Assembly: GCA_022712785.1 (NCBI GenBank)
Contig: JAFLJX010000173.1
Span: forward strand, 1-6,843
Direction of reading: 5' to 3'
Length of the DNA stretch: 6,843 nucleotides
Source of the DNA: Mycoplasmatota bacterium
Lineage (GTDB): Bacteria > Bacillota_I > Bacilli_A > Izemoplasmatales > Izemoplasmataceae
The notes beneath the pieces were generated by a model that was not told the DNA's origin, did not search any database, and saw nothing but the letters and a program-made list of their open reading frames with translations. The position numbers and the translations under genes are program-made. Below are positions 5,979 through 6,843 of this stretch, one piece after another. How positions within the stretch are numbered: the first letter of the stretch is position 1; each line of letters starts with the position of its first letter.

Positions 5979-6230
5979 TTAACCAATAAGGCTGTCGAAG
6001 ACACCTGAGTTATATAAAACCCAAAGTCCCCCAATAATAACAACAACTATTATTAATTTTGATAATTTTTTAGTTAATTCAAATACTCCAAGAACAGCCA
6101 CTATTGCAGTTAGTATTCCGGCAACTAATTTTTCAATATAACTAAGTCCTAGTAAAAAGTTATATCCTTCAGTTAAATAACCGTCTAAATCAAGAAATCC
6201 CTCAATTGCTTCTATTATAGTATCAAACAT
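5979..6230 (-). CDS. Small two-helix membrane protein of unknown function
   Basis: An 83-aa protein that I do not recognise. The N-terminal 33 residues are acidic and possibly amphipathic (MFDTIIEAIEGFLDLDGY...). Two hydrophobic segments follow, about 35-52 (LVAGILTAIVAVLGVF) and 59-73 (LIIVVVIIGGLWVLY), joined by a basic turn LTKKLSK. By the positive-inside rule the turn is cytoplasmic and both ends face outward. There is no signal peptide and there are no cysteines. The ATG at 6230 is preferred: GAGGTGG (6236-6242) stands 5 nt upstream, whereas an in-frame GTG at 6239 lies inside that site. It has its own promoter after recR and a terminator immediately after its stop, so it is probably expressed alone or by readthrough from recR. 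It occupies the place where Bacillus carries small genes after recR (yaaL, bofA), but I see no likeness to BofA. Confidence 0.72.
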   Translation of the reverse strand: MFDTIIEAIEGFLDLDGYLTEGYNFLLGLSYIEKLVAGILTAIVAVLGVFELTKKLSKLIIVVVIIGGLWVLYNSGVFDSLIG

Positions 6231-6235
6231 GTAAA

Positions 6236-6242
6236 CCACCTC
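6236..6242 (-). promoter_or_regulatory. Ribosome binding site deciding the small-protein start
   Basis: GAGGTGG, 5 nt before the ATG at 6230. The in-frame GTG at 6239-6237 overlaps this site and so is not the likely start. Confidence 0.7.
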
Positions 6243-6261
6243 TTTTATTAATTCTATTTAC

Positions 6262-6270
6262 ATTATACCA
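6262..6270 (-). promoter_or_regulatory. Extended -10 promoter of the small membrane protein gene
   Basis: TGGTATAAT on the minus strand: a perfect TATAAT (6262-6267) preceded by the TGn extension. No good -35 is visible at 16-18 nt spacing, which is acceptable for an extended -10 promoter. The predicted start is near 6255, about 25 nt before the ATG. It lies in the 73-nt gap after recR. Confidence 0.6.
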
Positions 6271-6303
6271 AAAAACTTGTGTAAATATTATGAATTTTCA
6301 AAT

Positions 6304-6843
6304 TTATATTTTCCTTCTACCTTCTAGTGCTTTAAAAATAGTAACTTCATCTGCATATTCAATGTTTCCACCAGCTGGAATACCGTGTGCTATTCTAGTA
6401 ACTAAAATATTAGTTTCATTCAACAACCTACCAATGTATTGAGCTGTAGTTTCTCCTTCGTTACTCAAGTTTGTAGCTAAAATCACTTCTTCCAATCTTT
6501 CATCTTTTAGTCTTTCAAGTAGTCCTTTAATATTTATATCTTCAGGACCGATACCATCACTTGGTGAAATAGCACCATTTAAAACATGATAAAGACCGTG
6601 ATACTTATTTGTTTTTTCCATAACAATTATATCTTTAGCTTCTTCAACCACAATAATTTTGCTTTTATCTCTTGAATCATCCTTACATATATAACAAGGA
6701 TCAGTATCTGTGATATTACCACAAATAGGACATTGGAAAATATCCTCTTTAATTCTTATAAAAGCATCAACTATTTCATCAATAGTTTCAGCACTAAATT
6801 TATTAACTGTATATAAAGCGTATCTTTCTGCAGTTTTTTTACC
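6304..6843 (-). CDS. recR: Recombination protein RecR, N-terminus cut off by the window
   Basis: RecR works with RecO (and RecF) to load RecA onto single-stranded DNA gaps during recombinational repair. The frame is open to the window edge, giving 179 residues of a protein usually near 198-200. About 20 N-terminal residues are missing, including most of the helix-hairpin-helix; its end GKKTAERYA is visible. The four-cysteine zinc finger is CPICGNITDTDPCYIC (Cys38, 41, 50, 53 of the fragment). The Toprim domain follows: IIVVEEAKDIIVMEK, then YHVLNGAISPSDGIGPEDI, then EVILATNLSNEGETTAQYI, then RIAHGIPAGG. The C-terminus EYADEVTIFKALEGRRKI matches Bacillus RecR closely. A GTG at 6651 is an internal Val codon, not a start. 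In many Firmicutes recR lies after dnaX and ybaB; those would be to the right of this window. No terminator follows it before the small-protein promoter. Confidence 0.97.
   Translation of the reverse strand, partial: GKKTAERYALYTVNKFSAETIDEIVDAFIRIKEDIFQCPICGNITDTDPCYICKDDSRDKSKIIVVEEAKDIIVMEKTNKYHGLYHVLNGAISPSDGIGPEDINIKGLLERLKDERLEEVILATNLSNEGETTAQYIGRLLNETNILVTRIAHGIPAGGNIEYADEVTIFKALEGRRKI

Noticed and set aside
5979..6230. BofA (pro-sigma-K processing inhibitor) identity suggested by position after recR
   Set aside because: Size and two helices fit, but I see no sequence likeness to Bacillus BofA, so no function was assigned.
6304..6651. Separate 115-aa protein starting at a GTG at 6651
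   Set aside because: The frame is open upstream and encodes the RecR zinc finger, so the GTG is an internal valine codon of a partial recR.
1..6843. CRISPR arrays, tRNA/rRNA genes, insertion sequences or attachment sites
   Set aside because: No spaced direct repeats, no cloverleaf or rRNA-like sequence, no transposase or terminal repeats were seen on either strand.

Overview
The window is AT-rich (about one-third G+C by eye). Every supported gene lies on the minus strand, so transcription runs from high to low coordinates. All seven visible stop codons are TAA, and tryptophan is encoded throughout by TGG with no in-frame TGA, so the genetic code is the standard one. The cell is a low-GC Firmicutes or Mollicutes-type bacterium with many lipoproteins. 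The standard code, the tiny intergenic gaps, and a lipoprotein nuclease beside an Ig-like lipoprotein would fit an Acholeplasma/Izemoplasma-like lineage rather than a TGA=Trp mycoplasma. That placement is inference, not proof.

Layout in transcription order. (1) 6843-6304: recR, lacking about 20 N-terminal codons at the window edge. (2) 6230-5979: a small two-helix membrane protein of unknown function with its own extended -10 promoter, closed by an intrinsic terminator at 5955-5977. (3) From a promoter at 5860-5889, a tightly packed operon: an MsmX/MalK/UgpC-type ATPase (5823-4759), two permeases (4758-3847 and 3835-2933), a UgpB-like solute-binding lipoprotein (2892-1531), a surface lipoprotein nuclease of the thermonuclease/SNase family with two probable OB folds (1510-323), and the start of a lipoprotein with an Ig-like module that runs off the left edge (303-1). 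No terminator was seen inside this six-gene run. Gaps are 0 to 40 nt and several ribosome binding sites overlap the end of the preceding gene.

How the genes may work together. The ATPase, permeases and binding protein form a complete carbohydrate/glycerol-phosphate-type (CUT1) importer. The next two genes encode proteins predicted to be anchored on the outer face of the membrane by a lipidated cysteine. One of them is a nuclease whose five key catalytic residues are all present. The simplest reading is a scavenging operon: a surface nuclease degrades external nucleic acid, and an importer takes up a phosphate- or sugar-containing product or a co-occurring nutrient. The link between nuclease and importer is inferred from gene order only. 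The importer's substrate cannot be read from the sequence.

No gap between genes exceeds about 160 bases. The longest, 5824-5978, holds the terminator, an AT-rich tract, a small dyad and the operon promoter.
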